64,000 nt of DNA from JADLHS01 sp964561105 (GTDB lineage: Bacteria; Verrucomicrobiota; Verrucomicrobiia; Limisphaerales; JADLHS01), in the NCBI GenBank assembly GCA_964561105.1, contig CAZLOH010000010.1:1-64000 (forward strand), in the 5' to 3' direction. The notes under the pieces were generated by a model. It ran no database searches. It saw only the letters and a program-made list of their open reading frames with translations, and was not told the DNA's origin. Of the stretch, positions 1 to 9,329 are shown one piece after another. The first letter of the stretch is position 1, and each line of letters opens with the position of its first letter. Both the position numbers and the translations under genes were made by a program.

Positions 1-2
1 AG

Positions 3-827
3 GGCTGGCAGTTGCACGAAGGACTCGACATCCGCTGCCTGCAACGCGACAAACACGGTGAGCCAACCGATCCCGTCCTGGCCAGCGCCGCGGGCACCGT
101 TGCCTACCTCAATCGCAAGGCATCGCTCTCGAATTACGGCAACTACATCGTGCTACGTCACGACGTTGACGGCATTGAGGTTTATTCCATCTACGCCCAC
201 CTGCGTGAGATTCGTGCCGGCCTCAAACCCGGAGACACAGTGAAGACCGGAGAAACCATCGCCATGATGGGGCGCACCGCCAACACTCGCCAAGGCATTT
301 CCAAGGAGCGGGCGCACGTTCATTTCGAGTTGGACCTGCTGGTCAATGAGAAGTTCCCGGCCTGGTATAAAAAGAATTTCCCCGGCCAGCGAAACGATCA
401 CGGCCAATGGAATGGTCAGAACCTGCTCGGCCTCGATCCGCGCGTCCTCCTGCTCGAACAGCACCGCCTGGGTGCGAAGTTCAATCTGCTCCAATTCATC
501 CAGAGCCAGACCGAGCTGTGCCGGGTGGTCGTGCGTGCCACGGATTTTCCCTGGCTCAAGCGGTATGCGCCGTTGGTGCGGGCCAAAGCCGCCACCCAAA
601 CGGAGGCAATTGCCGGCTATGAAATCGTGCTCAACTTCAATGGCGTTCCGATCGAGCTTGTTCCGCGCACGGCGTCTCAAATCGAAGGCAAGTCGAAGTA
701 TCAGCTCCTGTCGGTGAATGAACCGGAGCAGCGGAAAAATCCCTGCCGCCGGTTGGTTGCCCGGCGCGGCAGTCGTTGGGAACTCACGCCGCGCGGCACA
801 CGCGCGCTGGACCTGCTCACCTATTGA
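3..827 (+). CDS. M23 family metallopeptidase, 5'-truncated by window edge
   Basis: Peptidoglycan endopeptidase-like (LytM/M23) protein whose 5' end lies outside the window; the frame is open to the left edge. Seen: the HEGLD motif (His and Asp zinc ligands) at the very start, the YAHL motif about 60 residues later, and the HVHFE motif (HxH) about 40 residues after that, which together form the M23 active site in order. About 165 further residues follow the catalytic domain and match nothing I recognise. It would act in the cell envelope if the missing N-terminus carries a signal peptide. The next gene starts within a few bases of this stop, suggesting co-transcription with gluQ. Confidence 0.85.
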   Translation, partial: GWQLHEGLDIRCLQRDKHGEPTDPVLASAAGTVAYLNRKASLSNYGNYIVLRHDVDGIEVYSIYAHLREIRAGLKPGDTVKTGETIAMMGRTANTRQGISKERAHVHFELDLLVNEKFPAWYKKNFPGQRNDHGQWNGQNLLGLDPRVLLLEQHRLGAKFNLLQFIQSQTELCRVVVRATDFPWLKRYAPLVRAKAATQTEAIAGYEIVLNFNGVPIELVPRTASQIEGKSKYQLLSVNEPEQRKNPCRRLVARRGSRWELTPRGTRALDLLTY

Positions 828-835
828 CGATCTGC

Positions 836-1711
836 GTGTCCCCGCCCCTCGCACCCTGCGCCCCGTATCGCGGCCGGCTCGCCCCATCCCCCACCGGCTA
901 CCTGCACCTCGGCCATGCCCGCACTTTCTGGATCGCGCAGGAGCGCGCCCGCGCTCACGGGGGTGTTTTGGTCCTGCGCAACGAAGACCTGGACGCACAG
1001 CGATTCAATCTCACCTTTGCCGCCGCCATGCTCGAGGACCTGCGCTGGTTTGGTTTCGAGTGGCGCGAAGGCCCCGACTGCGGCGGGCCATTGGGGCCGT
1101 ATAACCAAAGCGAGCGAATGCACTTTTATCGCGCCGCGTTGGACACGTTGCGCGAACGCGGTTTCATTTATCCCTGCACGTGTTCGCGCCAGGACATCCG
1201 CACGGCGGCCCGCGCCCCCCATGCCGCCGAAGACGACGAACCGGTTTATCCGGGGACTTGTCGTGGCAAAACACTCGCAACTCTCCATGCACAACCCGCA
1301 GCCCGCATCAACTGGCGTTTCCGCGTGCCCGACGGTGAAACCGTTCACTTCCGGGACGGTCATTTTGGCCCGCAACAATTTGTTGCCGGTAAAGACTTCG
1401 GTGATTTCGTCGTCTGGCGGCACGACGACGCGCCCGCGTACCAACTGGCCGCCGTCGTGGATGACGCCGCCATGCAAATCACCGAGGTGGTGCGGGGCGC
1501 GGATCTGTTGAAATCCACCGCGCGCCAGTTGTTGCTCTATCGCGCCTTGGGGGTTCGTCCGCCGGAATTTTTGCACTGCCCGCTCCTGACGGATGCGAAT
1601 GGCGTCCGGCTGGCCAAACGCCACGATGCCCTGAGCCTGCGCAGTCTGCGGCAACTTGGTCGCTCGCCGGAGGAACTGCGGCGAGACTGGTCGGCCAGCG
1701 TTGCTGAGTGA
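836..1711 (+). CDS. gluQ: Glutamyl-Q tRNA(Asp) synthetase
   Basis: GluRS paralogue lacking the anticodon-binding domain; the family charges queuosine at position 34 of tRNA(Asp) with glutamate. Seen: the class I HIGH-like motif in APSPTGYLHLGHAR, a zinc site formed by CTC and the later YPGTC, and a KMSKS-like RLAKRHDA near the C-terminus, after which the protein ends. About 291 residues fits GluQ and is well short of GluRS. I place the start at GTG 836. A TTG at 824 overlapping the upstream stop is equally possible. A full-length gltX is at 34.2-35.6 kb, which supports this one being the modification enzyme. Confidence 0.88.
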   Translation: MSPPLAPCAPYRGRLAPSPTGYLHLGHARTFWIAQERARAHGGVLVLRNEDLDAQRFNLTFAAAMLEDLRWFGFEWREGPDCGGPLGPYNQSERMHFYRAALDTLRERGFIYPCTCSRQDIRTAARAPHAAEDDEPVYPGTCRGKTLATLHAQPAARINWRFRVPDGETVHFRDGHFGPQQFVAGKDFGDFVVWRHDDAPAYQLAAVVDDAAMQITEVVRGADLLKSTARQLLLYRALGVRPPEFLHCPLLTDANGVRLAKRHDALSLRSLRQLGRSPEELRRDWSASVAE

Positions 1712-1783
1712 GCGCCCGGAACTGCTCGACCCGAAAGGTGACGGCGGGCTTGTCTTTTGGCCGACTGGTTCTACACTGCGCTC

Positions 1784-2236
1784 GTGAAGAACGACGTTGT
1801 CCCCGTCCAGATTCGCGGCATCCTTCCGGTCAGCAATGGTTGCGGCCTGTTTGTCGGGAATGACCAGAAGGTGTTTGTCATCCACGTCGAACCGCAGATG
1901 GGCAGGACCATCAGCGACTTTCTCCGGGATACGCCCAAAGAGCGCCCGCTCACGCACGACCTGATGCAGAGTATCTTCAAGGGTTTCGGCATCTCCGTCG
2001 AGCGGGTGGTGATCACGGAACTCAAAAATTCCACCTTCTTCGCGCGGCTCATTCTCGAACAGAACAACGAATTGGCCCGCAAAATTGTGGAGATTGACGC
2101 ACGCCCCAGCGATTGCCTGGCCATCGCCTCGGCACAAAAGAAACCCATCTTCGTCACCAAGGAGTTGTTCGAGCAGGTCGAGGACATGAGCAAATGTCTC
2201 GAGGACAGAAACGAGGGCGACAACGAACCGGATTGA
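1784..2236 (+). CDS. DUF151 bifunctional nuclease family protein
   Basis: Small soluble protein of the DUF151/BFN family; some members have reported DNase/RNase activity, but the cellular role here is unknown. The family signature is seen in the GCGLFVGN region, the central stretch around TPKERPLTHDLM, and the DARPSDCLAIA motif typical of DUF151. Length is about 150 residues from GTG 1784; an in-frame TTG at 1757 would add nine residues. The stop lies 4 bases before holA, so the two are probably co-transcribed. Confidence 0.8.
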   Translation: MKNDVVPVQIRGILPVSNGCGLFVGNDQKVFVIHVEPQMGRTISDFLRDTPKERPLTHDLMQSIFKGFGISVERVVITELKNSTFFARLILEQNNELARKIVEIDARPSDCLAIASAQKKPIFVTKELFEQVEDMSKCLEDRNEGDNEPD

Positions 2237-2240
2237 GCGA

Positions 2241-3413
2241 ATGCCCGCCCCTGCCGCCAAGCCGGATGCGCCGGTGATCCTGGTTTGTGGCGAAGACGAT
2301 TTCGCCGCGAAACAACGCGCCCGCCAGCTCTACCAGCAATGGTGCGATGCCCTCGGCGGCCAGGATCACGAGATGATCGAAGCCACCGTCAACAACAGTG
2401 GCGAGGCGCTCAAAGCCATCGGCAAGGTGCGGGAGGCTCTGCAGACACTGCCCTTTTTTGGCGGCGGCAAAGCCGTCTGGTTGCGCGATTGCAATTTTTT
2501 GGGCGACGAACGCGCAGCGCAGACCGCGGCCGTGACGGATACGCTGGCTGAACTGGCGCAGGAGTTGAAAACATTTGACTGGCAGAACGTGCGACTGTTG
2601 ATCAGCGCCGGCAAAGTGGACAAGCGGAAGGCTTTCTACAAAGCTTTGGACAAACTTGGGCGCGTCGAGAGTTTTGACGGCTGGTCGGGGAGCAACAAGG
2701 ACTGGGCACAACAGGCCGAACTTTGGGCGCGGAAAGCGGTGCAAGCCCGCGGCAAGCAAATAGGCGAACACGCTCTGGCCGAGTTGATCAGTCGCGTCGG
2801 ACCGCATCCCCGGCAATTGGACAGCGAAATTGAAAAACTCTCGCTTTATGTTGGCGACCGGAAGGAGATCACAGAGGCCGACGTGAACACGATTTGCGTT
2901 AAAAACAAAACGGCGCGCGCATTCGCGCTGGGGGACGCCTTGGGCAATCGCAATCTCCCCGCCTTGCTCCGCTGTCTGGATGAGGAACTCTGGGAAGCGC
3001 AGTTCGACAAAGATCGGAGTGAGATCGGCATCCTCTACGGGTTGATCTCCAAGGTGCGCGCGTTGTTGTTGCTCAAGGAAATGTTGCGCGAAGGCTGGCT
3101 AAGGCCGACGGAAAACTACAATGTTTTCAAGTCGCAATTGGAGAAAGTTGACTCGGCGAAATTGCCGGCGGACAAGCGTTACAATCCGCTCGCACTGAAT
3201 GCCTACGTGCTATTCAAAGCCTTGCCCCAAGCGCGAAACTATTCCGAAGCCGAACTGGTGCAGGCAATGGATTTGTTGCTTCGCGCCAACCAACGGCTGG
3301 TTTCGAGCGCACTGGATGAGCGATTGGTGTTGCAGCAAACCTTGGTACAGATTGTTGGTGCGCCTCCCGCTCGCGCATCGTCGTTGCGCGTGGCCGCTGG
3401 AGGCGCGCGATGA
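2241..3413 (+). CDS. holA: DNA polymerase III subunit delta
   Basis: Clamp-loader delta subunit, which opens the beta sliding clamp. Seen: an N-terminal CGEDDFAAKQRARQLY segment like HolA domain I, the LPFFGGGKAVWL stretch (the conserved LPFF...R region), the domain II motif around RVGPHPRQLDSEIEKL (commonly G-D-R-x-L-x-x-E-x-x-K), and a helical C-terminal collar domain. At 390 residues it is slightly longer than the usual 340. There is no Walker A motif, as expected for delta. ATG start directly after the DUF151 gene. Confidence 0.88.
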   Translation: MPAPAAKPDAPVILVCGEDDFAAKQRARQLYQQWCDALGGQDHEMIEATVNNSGEALKAIGKVREALQTLPFFGGGKAVWLRDCNFLGDERAAQTAAVTDTLAELAQELKTFDWQNVRLLISAGKVDKRKAFYKALDKLGRVESFDGWSGSNKDWAQQAELWARKAVQARGKQIGEHALAELISRVGPHPRQLDSEIEKLSLYVGDRKEITEADVNTICVKNKTARAFALGDALGNRNLPALLRCLDEELWEAQFDKDRSEIGILYGLISKVRALLLLKEMLREGWLRPTENYNVFKSQLEKVDSAKLPADKRYNPLALNAYVLFKALPQARNYSEAELVQAMDLLLRANQRLVSSALDERLVLQQTLVQIVGAPPARASSLRVAAGGAR

Positions 3414-3449
3414 GATTCCGGTCTGCAGCCCAGGCCTGACGGTTATGTA

Positions 3450-4007
3450 ATGAATACACCTACGGCACAGTTGAAGGTCATGGTTGGCGAGCACTTCGCG
3501 TGTGTGAAGGTCTCGGGCCGGGCCAATTTTGCCTCCAGCGTGGACTTCAAGACGGTGCTCACGGAATTGAAACGCAAGGGCTACCCGTATGTGGTCGTGG
3601 AGTTGTCTGACTGCGCCCTGATGGACAGCACGTTTCTGGGCGTGCTAGCCGAGTTCGGACTCAAAGCCATGCCGGCGGAAGGCGATTGTGAAAAGAACGC
3701 CATCGAATTGCGCAACGCCAATGAGCGGTTGATGGAACTGCTCGAAAACCTGGGCGTGTTGCACCTCTTCAAAACGGCCCAAGGCAAAATGACCGCCGTC
3801 GGCACCATCGAAACTTCGTCGCCCACGCCCTGCAACCCTTCCCGCGAAGAATTGACCCGCGCCTCACTCGAAGCCCACCGGATGCTCATGGACCTCAATC
3901 CGGAAAATGCGGCGCGTTTCAAGGACGTCACCCGGTTTCTGGCGGAAGATTTGCAAAAACTTCAAGGCACCTCACCGGCCGGCAAATCCTCCGAACCACC
4001 GAAATGA
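3450..4007 (+). CDS. STAS-domain protein, anti-sigma-factor antagonist type
   Basis: Residues 1-110 form a STAS domain as in SpoIIAA-like proteins, whose usual role is to bind an anti-sigma kinase and be switched by serine phosphorylation. The conserved site is visible as CALMDSTFLGVL, with the serine after the Asp. A charged C-terminal extension of about 65 residues has no match I know. No partner kinase is adjacent; a PP2C-type phosphatase of the class that dephosphorylates such proteins is at 61.5-63.6 kb, but a link is only inference. The stop overlaps the next gene by four bases (ATGA). Confidence 0.75.
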   Translation: MNTPTAQLKVMVGEHFACVKVSGRANFASSVDFKTVLTELKRKGYPYVVVELSDCALMDSTFLGVLAEFGLKAMPAEGDCEKNAIELRNANERLMELLENLGVLHLFKTAQGKMTAVGTIETSSPTPCNPSREELTRASLEAHRMLMDLNPENAARFKDVTRFLAEDLQKLQGTSPAGKSSEPPK

Positions 4008-5056
4008 AGCGGGCGGGTGTGATCAAACTGATCGCCGGCTTTTGCGCCCTGCTGCTTACGGCCCACGCCGACGACATTGACGGCTTTATGTTGCGAGAGA
4101 TGTCGAATCGGCAAATTCCTGGCGCCGCACTCGAGATTCTCCGACAGGGCAGGCCAGTCAAAACTGAGTGTTACGGGCTGGCTAATCTCGAACTCGGGGT
4201 GCCGGTCACCACCAACACGGTCTTCGAAATCGGCTCCCTCACGAAGCAGTTCACCGCCGCGTGCATTCTTCTGTTGCAACAGCAAGGCAAGCTCTCTGTC
4301 GAAGACCTCATCGCTCAACACCTCAAGCACACTCCTCCCGCCTGGGCCAACGTCACCATTCGCCACCTTCTCACTCATACCTCGGGAATCAAAAGTTACA
4401 CCGGGCTGGGTGGCTTTGAGTGGCGGCAACACCTGACCCAGTCTGAGTTCATTCAATCGCTTGGAAAACAAGCGCTGGAGTTCGCGCCGGGGACTTCCTG
4501 GAAATACTCCAATAGCGGCTACAGCCTGCTCGGTTACATCGTGGAGAATGTGAGTGGCACCAATTACTGGCAATTCCTGCACGACCAGATCCTTGAACCA
4601 TTCGGGATGAGGGCCACGCGAGATCGCGATCCTGGAGTCATCATTACCAATCGTGCCGACGGCTACGAGCAGACCAATCGCGTTCTGATCAACCGCGACT
4701 ATGATCTGACGGACATTTTTTCGGCGGGTGCGCTCACTTCCACCGTCGGCGATCTGGCGCGGTGGAACGCTGCTTTGGATTCCACCAATCTCCTGTCCGC
4801 CAAATCGAAGGCGCTGATGTGGAGTCCTCAAGTTCTGAACGATGGAAAGGCGACGAAATACGGCTTTGGCTGGTTCATTGAGGTCGTGGACGGACATCCC
4901 GTTATCGGTCACGGCGGAGCAACGTCGGGCTTCAGTGCCAGCATCCAAAGGTATCCGGATGAGCATTTAACCGTAATCCTGCTTACGAACACCGACGAAA
5001 TGATCGCCACCAGCATGGCACGCCATGTGGCCTCGCTCTATCTGCAGAGCCAGTAA
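4004..5056 (+). CDS. Serine hydrolase, beta-lactamase/class C family
   Basis: Exported penicillin-binding-protein-like hydrolase. A signal peptide covers about residues 1-22 (Lys/Arg start, hydrophobic core, AHA-D end). Catalytic motifs are present: SLTK (Ser78, Lys81), YSN (168-170) and a C-terminal HGG motif in GHGGATSGF. At 350 residues it has the typical length for the Pfam beta-lactamase family. Members include esterases, D-aminopeptidases and PBP4*-like proteins, so the substrate cannot be assigned. Four-base ATGA overlap with the STAS gene indicates translational coupling. Confidence 0.82.
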   Translation: MKRAGVIKLIAGFCALLLTAHADDIDGFMLREMSNRQIPGAALEILRQGRPVKTECYGLANLELGVPVTTNTVFEIGSLTKQFTAACILLLQQQGKLSVEDLIAQHLKHTPPAWANVTIRHLLTHTSGIKSYTGLGGFEWRQHLTQSEFIQSLGKQALEFAPGTSWKYSNSGYSLLGYIVENVSGTNYWQFLHDQILEPFGMRATRDRDPGVIITNRADGYEQTNRVLINRDYDLTDIFSAGALTSTVGDLARWNAALDSTNLLSAKSKALMWSPQVLNDGKATKYGFGWFIEVVDGHPVIGHGGATSGFSASIQRYPDEHLTVILLTNTDEMIATSMARHVASLYLQSQ

Positions 5057-5370
5057 CATCCGACCGCCGAATCAATGCTCGACAACTGCCCAATTTCCTG
5101 GCGGCCACGAAGTTACGCCGCCAGAGTCAGACAGGCCGGCTGCTTTTCGTTGTGCAATAAAGTAATTTCTCGGTGTCTGTTCCACTTTATCATTGAGTTC
5201 TTCCGCGAATACACTAGCATGGCTGCGCGTCAGGCTTCTGGTGTTTGTTGTCTCCCGAAAAACGAACTGGCTAACTGTGGCCGTATGGGAGATGCGTCGT
5301 CGCCGGATGGTTTTGGCCCTTGGCCGAACTATTTCTGAACTGGATGGCCGGTCGCCCAGTCTTAAATTAT
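5057..5370. other. Leader region upstream of rpoD
   Basis: A 314-base gap, more AT-rich than its surroundings between about 5140 and 5230. Short open frames here read as non-coding. A weak sigma70-like pair, TTGAGT (5193-5198) and TAGCAT (5215-5220) spaced by 16, is the best promoter candidate I can see; it is unproven. An in-frame ATG at 5320 could extend RpoD by 17 residues. Confidence 0.4.
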
Positions 5371-7257
<1,887 letters not shown>

Positions 7258-7284
7258 TGGGTGCGGACCGCCGGCAAATTCCAA

Positions 7285-7315
7285 CAGCCGAACGAGGGTA
7301 AAACTCGTTCGGCTG
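7285..7315 (+). terminator. Hairpin after rpoD
   Basis: Perfect 12-bp inverted repeat (CAGCCGAACGAG / CTCGTTCGGCTG) around a 7-base GGTAAAA loop, 28 bases past the rpoD stop. No T tract follows, so it may be a Rho-assisted terminator or an mRNA 3'-end stabiliser. Confidence 0.6.
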
Positions 7316-7410
7316 CGTCATTGAACAGCACTGTCGGAATAGTTTTTCGCGGCCGAATCATCATTCGGTTTGACACGTGCGGCGTCCCGGAAAATTATCT
7401 TGTCCCGGCT

Positions 7411-7485
<75 letters not shown>

Positions 7486-7851
7486 TTCTTCCGTCGGGCG
7501 CATCACGGACTTACTGACATTCGGCGATTCTGTCACCTTCAGGCTGGACCTGAGCGGCTTCTGTTTCACGATGGCGGCACTCGGGTCCGGCTCTGGCCGC
7601 GTTCGCGCGCGGCCAGGGTTTTTCGTTTCCACGCCTGTTCGCAGCGCCGCTCGGGTAACTGCCTGATTGGCGAGCGGTAAGCCATCATCCCGGTGCCCTT
7701 TGAATTCTTGCGAATCTCCATGGTCAGGATTTCCCTTGGCCCAAGTACCGGTATCACACCGAGTTTACATATTGGAGCGGAGGTGGAAGTTTACCCAGCC
7801 CGGCAGATTGTTGGCCTGGCAGTAGAAAAACGTTCCAAGTCGAAACCCGGT
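7486..7851. other. Gap after tRNA; no gene recognised
   Basis: 366 bases containing one clear terminator (7593-7623) and then about 230 bases in which I see no gene, repeat or conserved RNA. An open frame runs through from 7693 into the small ORF at 7852, but its upstream part has no coding character I can point to. Confidence 0.5.
7593..7623 (+). terminator. Rho-independent terminator of the tRNA transcript
   Basis: Stem CTGGCCGCG / CGCGGCCAG with a TTCGCG loop, then GG and a five-T run. It lies about 110 bases past the tRNA, in the same direction, with no intervening gene. Confidence 0.8.
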
Positions 7852-7992
7852 ATGTCCTTAAAAACTGACCGCTATGACCGTTCCCGGCGTGTGTTTGCCG
7901 TGTGCGTAACCATCATCGTCGGCTTGATCGCCGCCGCCATGGTCGCCGGAATGATCTACGTCTATTACCAGACGGGCCGCTTTCGCCCGTAA
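7852..7992 (+). CDS. Small single-pass membrane protein, hypothetical
   Basis: A 46-residue ORF from ATG 7852: a charged N-terminus (MSLKTDRYDRSRR), one strong hydrophobic segment of about 22 residues (VFAVCVTIIVGLIAAAMVAGM), and a short tail ending in GRFRP. The layout is that of a genuine small membrane protein and the open frame ends just after the helix, but I recognise no family. No ribosome binding site is obvious. The frame opens further upstream (to 7693) with no helix or domain in that part. Confidence 0.4.
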   Translation: MSLKTDRYDRSRRVFAVCVTIIVGLIAAAMVAGMIYVYYQTGRFRP

Positions 7993-8096
7993 CGGTTGCC
8001 GCTTCACCCCACAGCGGTCGCACACGCTCGCCGCCTGGCCGATTTGTGGAATGTTTCTCATTTCATGGCGCGGCGTTTCGCTCTACCCTCGACCGA

Positions 8097-9329
8097 ATGA
8101 TGCTTGAGGAAACCTCCCCGCCCTGCTCCGTCGGCCAGATCCTCACCGCCACGGTGCAGGACATCGCGTTCGGTGGCGAGGGCGTGGCGCGAATGGATGA
8201 TTTCGTTTTATTCATCCCGTTCGTGCTGGTGGGTGAAACCGTGGAAGCCGAAATCACGGAGGTGAAGAAAAATTTCGCCCGCGGCCGACTGCGCCGGATT
8301 CTGACCGCCTCGCCGGATCGGGTGCTACCGGAGTGCGCTCATTTCGGAGCTTGCGGCGGCTGCCAGTACCAGCACATGAGCTACCACGTTCAACTGCGCA
8401 CGAAGCACAAGCAAATCGCCGACCTCTTTCAGCGGATTGGCGGATTGCCCCCGGAACTGGTCGCACCGGTCGTTCCGTGTCCTCAACCCTACGGCTATCG
8501 CAACCGCATCATGATCCGCAGTCAGTGGAACAAGCCCGAACAGCGGTTGAACCTCGGGTTTGTGCGCGGCGATTGCGGTCTGGTGGAAGACGTGTTCGAT
8601 TGCAAAATCGCCGAACCAGCGCTCAACGAGCAAATCCGCCAAGCGCGCGCGCATCCGCCGCCCAAGGGCGGTATCAAAATCGTGCTTCGCATCGCCCCGC
8701 CGGATTGGGAGGTGCCGCCCGACTCGTTCTTTCAGAATAATTTCTTTCTGCTTCCCGGCCTGGTCTCCGTGGTGCGCGACACCCTGCAGGCGAGTGCGGC
8801 GAAGCATCTCGTTGACCTTTACTGCGGCGTCGGTTTCTTCGGCATCGAACTGGCGGACGCCGTCAAATCCTTCATCGGCGTGGAATACGATCAACGCGCC
8901 CTCGCGTCCGCCCGCCGCAATGCCGCCGCCCGGAACGTGACAAATGGCGAGTTCATCTCCGGCCTGGTGGAGGAGCATTTGCCCGCCTTGATTGACCGTT
9001 TCTCCGCTCCGGCGACCGCCGTCTTGCTGGACCCGCCGCGGAAAGGTTGCCAGCGCGAAACCTTGGAACTGCTCCGCGCCCAGCGCCCCGCCCAGGTCAT
9101 TTACGTCTCGTGTCATCCCGCCACCATGGCCCGCGACTTGAACATCCTGTGCGCGGAAGGTGTCTTTAAGGTGATGCGAGTCACCCCGCTGGATATGTTT
9201 CCGCAAACGCAACACGTTGAATGTGTCGCGGACCTCCGGTCTGAGGGGTCGCAAACTAAACTTGCAAACCACCGGAGCATCAATTCAACTGAACCGCCGC
9301 ATGACCAACGGACGAGCGTCGAGCACTGA
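8097..9329 (+). CDS. RumA/TrmA-family (uracil-5-)-methyltransferase
   Basis: SAM-dependent m5U methyltransferase, most likely acting on 23S rRNA. Seen: an N-terminal TRAM domain (about residues 8-65); an iron-sulfur signature with C80, C86 and C89 (CAHFGACGGC) and a probable fourth ligand in VFDCKIAEP; the SAM-binding DLYCGVGFFGIELA motif; DPPRKGC; and the catalytic cysteine in YVSCHPATMARD with the C-terminal HVEC motif. About 410 residues. Whether the target is U747, U1939 or both cannot be told from sequence alone. ATG 8097 and ATG 8100 are adjacent alternatives. The 3' end overlaps the next gene by 29 bases. Confidence 0.85.
   Translation: MMLEETSPPCSVGQILTATVQDIAFGGEGVARMDDFVLFIPFVLVGETVEAEITEVKKNFARGRLRRILTASPDRVLPECAHFGACGGCQYQHMSYHVQLRTKHKQIADLFQRIGGLPPELVAPVVPCPQPYGYRNRIMIRSQWNKPEQRLNLGFVRGDCGLVEDVFDCKIAEPALNEQIRQARAHPPPKGGIKIVLRIAPPDWEVPPDSFFQNNFFLLPGLVSVVRDTLQASAAKHLVDLYCGVGFFGIELADAVKSFIGVEYDQRALASARRNAAARNVTNGEFISGLVEEHLPALIDRFSAPATAVLLDPPRKGCQRETLELLRAQRPAQVIYVSCHPATMARDLNILCAEGVFKVMRVTPLDMFPQTQHVECVADLRSEGSQTKLANHRSINSTEPPHDQRTSVEH

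Noticed and set aside
821..2260. Long open frame of 479 codons on the minus strand opposite gluQ and the DUF151 gene
   Set aside because: Opposite to two recognisable genes and has no domain; a shadow frame expected in GC-rich DNA.
5075..5338. Open frame of 87 codons upstream of rpoD
   Set aside because: No domain, no homology I recognise, and composition unlike its neighbours; treated as leader DNA.
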